From RGIG4140 sp045638265 (lineage in GTDB: Bacteria; Pseudomonadota; Alphaproteobacteria; CAAHEQ01; UBA3637), in assembly GCA_045638265.1 (NCBI GenBank), contig JAZUBA010000020.1, positions 1 to 45,230 of the forward strand: a stretch of 45,230 bases of DNA, written 5' to 3'. The notes under the pieces were generated by a model. That model made no database searches and was not told the origin of the DNA. It saw nothing but the letters and a program-made list of their open reading frames with translations. A program made the translations under genes and the position numbers. Below are positions 42,793 to 45,230 of the stretch, one piece after another (within the stretch, counting starts at the first letter, position 1; every line of letters starts with the position of its first letter).

Positions 42793-43935
42793 ATGAGTTA
42801 TGATGAAGCTGCATTTGAAAGAAATTACCAACATTTAATGAAAAACATGAGCGGTGCATGGTTTTCCGGTGTTTTTTCAAAAGGTGACGAAGAAAAAATG
42901 AGAGAAGCACTTATGGAAATTGCAAAAATGCCAGAAGGTCGCAAACTTATTTCACAATTACCTCCTGATTTTAAAATCGGCTCAACAAACTGGATTTTTA
43001 ACAGTGGTATAGGCGGTCAATATAGATTGGAAGATAGAGATATTGAATTAAACACATCTTCTAATCATGGTGTTACACCCACAGTGTTGTTTCATGAAAT
43101 GCGTCATGCCGTTCAAGACGTACACAAACTAATTAACCATGACAATAAAGGTTTTTCTGCCGAACAAGCAATGTGTGCTGAAAAATTATGTGAAGCAGAA
43201 ACTGCCGCTTGGGAAAGAGTTATGTTTGCCAGCACACAAAATCCTCAATGGGAAACAATAAAAGCTGATCCCAAAGACATACAACTATATAATTCATGTC
43301 TCAAACAATGTAACGGCAATGCTGAAAAAGCACGCAAAATGATGGTAGGACAACTCATTCCGGAATATATGTCAAAAGAAGGAGGTTGGGACGAAGGAAA
43401 CTGGCGTATTGTATATGATGCACAAGCATATAATAATGCTATAGAAACAGGTAAAGCTGGACATCTCACGACACAAGGAAACCAAAAAGAATTTGATAAA
43501 GTTTTAGACTATTATTCCAAGGAATACGGCATTGATAAAAGCAAAATTTCAAAAGCCAATATTTGTGATGAAGTTCGGAATTTAGCACAAGCAAATGGGG
43601 GTAAACGAATTGATCCAAGTGTTATAACAGAAGAATCTCAACAGGGTCAAGTTCAAGCACCTGTTTTGCCAAAACGATATACCAATGAAAATAATATCCG
43701 GAAAGATTTAAGCCAATCTCTCGGCAGATTAAGCAATCGGGAATGGCAAAACATTCGCAAATCAATGGATATCAACAACGACGGTAAATTGGATGTCAAT
43801 GAAATGAGTGAAGCTTATAACTTACTTGATATCAATCAAGATGGCAGAATTACAAAAGCCGATATAAAAAGTGCCGGTGGGCGTAATGAAGTAATAGAAC
43901 AACTTTGTTTTACAACCGTTGATAAAGGACGTTGA
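42793..43935 (+). CDS. Putative zinc metallopeptidase with C-terminal EF-hands
   Basis: 380 residues from ATG 42793, chosen because AGGAG precedes it and the promoter lies inside the longer frame. A putative zinc site HEMRH (His101-Glu102-His105) lies in TVLFHEMRHAVQD; an EAETAAWE segment about 35 residues later could supply the third ligand. The C-terminus has two canonical EF-hand calcium loops: DINNDGKLDVNE (326-337) and DINQDGRITKAD (346-357). There is no signal peptide, so it is cytoplasmic or exported by a dedicated system. It recalls DUF6782-type putative metallopeptidases, but I am unsure. Calcium could gate activity or stabilise it outside the cell. Substrate unknown. Confidence 0.72.
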   Translation: MSYDEAAFERNYQHLMKNMSGAWFSGVFSKGDEEKMREALMEIAKMPEGRKLISQLPPDFKIGSTNWIFNSGIGGQYRLEDRDIELNTSSNHGVTPTVLFHEMRHAVQDVHKLINHDNKGFSAEQAMCAEKLCEAETAAWERVMFASTQNPQWETIKADPKDIQLYNSCLKQCNGNAEKARKMMVGQLIPEYMSKEGGWDEGNWRIVYDAQAYNNAIETGKAGHLTTQGNQKEFDKVLDYYSKEYGIDKSKISKANICDEVRNLAQANGGKRIDPSVITEESQQGQVQAPVLPKRYTNENNIRKDLSQSLGRLSNREWQNIRKSMDINNDGKLDVNEMSEAYNLLDINQDGRITKADIKSAGGRNEVIEQLCFTTVDKGR

Positions 43936-43954
43936 TAAAATATGTTATTTCATA

Positions 43955-43992
43955 TAAAAAAATCCTCATCGTTTTTGTTGAGGATTTTTTTT
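43955..43992 (+). terminator. Terminator of the metallopeptidase gene
   Basis: AAAAAAATCCTCA and TGAGGATTTTTTT-type arms around a T-rich loop, followed by T's. Confidence 0.85.
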
Positions 43993-44025
43993 GTATTATC
44001 CGATTTAGATTCGTTTAATGAATAT

Positions 44026-44125
44026 AAAAAAACAACAGAGAAGAACCGAAACTCAAGAATCAATAAAACGGAGACTTCTCTGTTGTTCCGACTTAAAGAG
44101 CTTTGGGATTCTTTAAGCCGTATTT
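44026..44125 (-). terminator. Double-hairpin 3' region and terminator of pilins B/C
   Basis: Inverted counterpart of 578-676. On the minus strand CTTAAAGAATCC...CTTTAAG comes first, then AACAACAGAGAAG pairs with CTTCTCTGTTGTT across a loop of about 30 nt. The T tract follows. Loop bases are nearly the same as in the left copy. Confidence 0.8.
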
Positions 44126-44146
44126 TGTTTTCACACTGTCAAACGA

Positions 44147-44620
44147 TTAGCTTTGACGGAATTCGTGCTCAATTGTCATATCTGCACAATCATCTGTAAC
44201 AGCCAAAGTATTAGCACCGGCAGAACAAACACCTTTTGTTGGGAATGTCATAATAATTGTTACACCGTCATCATCAATACCATTAGCCTTAACTTTTAAA
44301 GTTCCTCCACCTGGTAACTTGCTACCTGTAACACCTGAAGCGGTTGTTAAGCCAAAATCTTTGACTGATGGTGCATTACCTTCACCACCACCTGTATATT
44401 CCGCATAACCTTTACCTGTACGAGCTAATTTTGTTTGGTTACCGGCAAATACCAATGATGCATATTTATTACCCATATCAATAACTTCATTTGCACGGAA
44501 ACGGTTCATAGCCATTGTATAACCGGCAATACCACCGATTGAGAGAACACCAATAATAGCTAATACACCTAACATTTCAACCATTGAACGGCCTGATTCT
44601 GATTTAATTGTTCTTTTCAT
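44147..44620 (-). CDS. Type IV pilin-like (pseudopilin) protein, copy B
   Basis: 157 residues. The first 45 residues equal those of the other two copies (leader to Gly10, Glu15, hydrophobic helix). The middle (about 65-130) differs strongly, and the end is EHEFRQS. Two cysteines near the C-terminus enclose 12 residues (copy A: 20, copy C: 22). It starts 36 bp after copy C, with GGAG upstream and no own copy of the long leader, so it is second in a two-gene transcript. As with copy A, it would be processed by prepilin peptidase and exposed in a filament or pseudopilus. Confidence 0.88.
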   Translation of the reverse strand: MKRTIKSESGRSMVEMLGVLAIIGVLSIGGIAGYTMAMNRFRANEVIDMGNKYASLVFAGNQTKLARTGKGYAEYTGGGEGNAPSVKDFGLTTASGVTGSKLPGGGTLKVKANGIDDDGVTIIMTFPTKGVCSAGANTLAVTDDCADMTIEHEFRQS

Positions 44621-44656
44621 TTTTTTTCTCCAATTTAACTTTATATGTTTTAAATA

Positions 44657-45157
44657 TTAGCTTTGACGGAATTCATGAGTAACATACGGTGAAGTCCCTG
44701 TACAACCTGATGTTGTTCCTTCATCATCGGTTGTTGTCGCTGAAACACCCAAAACATTAGCACCGGCAGAACAAACACCTACTGTCGGGAATGTCATTTT
44801 CACTGTTACACCGTCATCATCAATAGCTGTAATTTCCAAACTTCCTCCACCTGGTAAACCATTACCAGAAGCACCATCAGTTGTTAAGCCAAATTGAGCA
44901 ACAGTTGGAACTGTTGTAGAGCCTGCAGTTGTGTATTTGTCATAACCACTACCTGTGCGAGCTAATAATGTTTGGTTACCGGCAAATACCAATGATGCAT
45001 ATTTGTTACCCATATCAATGATTTCATTTGCGCGGAAACGGTTCATAGCCATTGTGTAACCGGCAATACCACCGATTGATAATACACCAATAATAGCTAA
45101 TACGCCCAACATTTCAACCATTGAACGGCCTGATTCTGATTTAATTGTTCTTTTCAT
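44657..45157 (-). CDS. Type IV pilin-like (pseudopilin) protein, copy C
   Basis: 166 residues, first gene of the pair. Its leader and first 22 codons are identical to copy A. The middle (about 65-150) carries Thr-rich stretches (SATTTDDEGTTSG) and the cysteine loop of 22 residues; the end THEFRQS matches copy B. AAGGAG precedes the start. The tandem arrangement with copy B and the inverted copy A point to repeated duplication of a cassette with constant ends. Confidence 0.88.
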   Translation of the reverse strand: MKRTIKSESGRSMVEMLGVLAIIGVLSIGGIAGYTMAMNRFRANEIIDMGNKYASLVFAGNQTLLARTGSGYDKYTTAGSTTVPTVAQFGLTTDGASGNGLPGGGSLEITAIDDDGVTVKMTFPTVGVCSAGANVLGVSATTTDDEGTTSGCTGTSPYVTHEFRQS

Positions 45158-45230
45158 TTTATTTCTCCTTTTCTTTTGTTTTGAGCAGTTTATCTCTATT
45201 CCCCGAATAGAAAAAACCTTATTTTGACAA
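45090..45230. repeat. Right copy of exact 141-bp terminal inverted repeat
   Basis: Reverse complement of 1-141, with the leader and 5' end of pilin copy C. Similarity continues beyond the 141 bp in the coding region but with scattered differences, which is expected for paralogous genes. Confidence 0.97.

Overview
The window looks like one complete contig from a low-GC alphaproteobacterium that probably lives anaerobically by fermenting sugars, in the style of the AT-rich gut Rhodospirillales-like (RF32-type) lineages. This placement is inference. It rests on the AT-rich sequence, alphaproteobacterial-type ParE, UvrC-PgsA and PyrG proteins, a HydE radical SAM maturase (implying an [FeFe] hydrogenase elsewhere), pyruvate phosphate dikinase and a glycogen operon. 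No 16S rRNA gene is present to confirm it.

Layout. 1-680: a type IV pilin-like gene with a structured 3' region. 694-3213: a DNA glycosylase diverging from an ankyrin protein whose end overlaps hydE. 3556-4361: an HU gene, tRNA-Val, and a tandem, partly inverted array of tRNA-derived sequence. 4362-6672: two secreted MORN-repeat proteins and a Nudix hydrolase. 6783-17019: a minus-strand block with glgB-glgX-malQ, an acyl-ACP thioesterase, an RdgB-like pyrophosphatase, a phospholipase-D-like protein and pepA. 17393-20348: ppdK and tRNA-Lys. 20501-23368: membrane proteins. 23825-28460: three uncharacterised proteins, two of them tandem paralogues. 28600-31102: a lipoprotein, a glycosyltransferase, slyX, rpmI-rplT and a small HTH regulator. 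31664-42492: housekeeping genes (pyrG, dacA with SPOR, uvrC-pgsA, gltX, parE) and one unknown acidic protein. 42526-43935: a broken EF-hand gene and an intact EF-hand HExxH metallopeptidase candidate. 44026-45157: two more pilin-like genes, inverted relative to the first.

The genes support glycogen making and remodelling (GlgB, GlgX, MalQ) with PEP-pyruvate interconversion (PpdK), envelope building (DacA, PgsA, thioesterase), DNA repair and topology (Mpg, UvrC, ParE, HU) and translation (GltX, L35, L20, two tRNAs).

Most notable are: (1) three pilin-like genes with nearly constant ends and variable middles, in inverted orientation at the two ends; (2) an exact 141-bp inverted terminal repeat, which is probably an assembly boundary at this multicopy pilin leader rather than a biological end; (3) four genes whose promoters sit 6-7 bp before the start codon, suggesting leaderless mRNAs; (4) the tRNA-derived palindromic array; and (5) the uncharacterised 23.8-28.5 kb locus. 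Promoters of the form TTGACA-17-TATAAT are unusually easy to see and are listed where they are strong.
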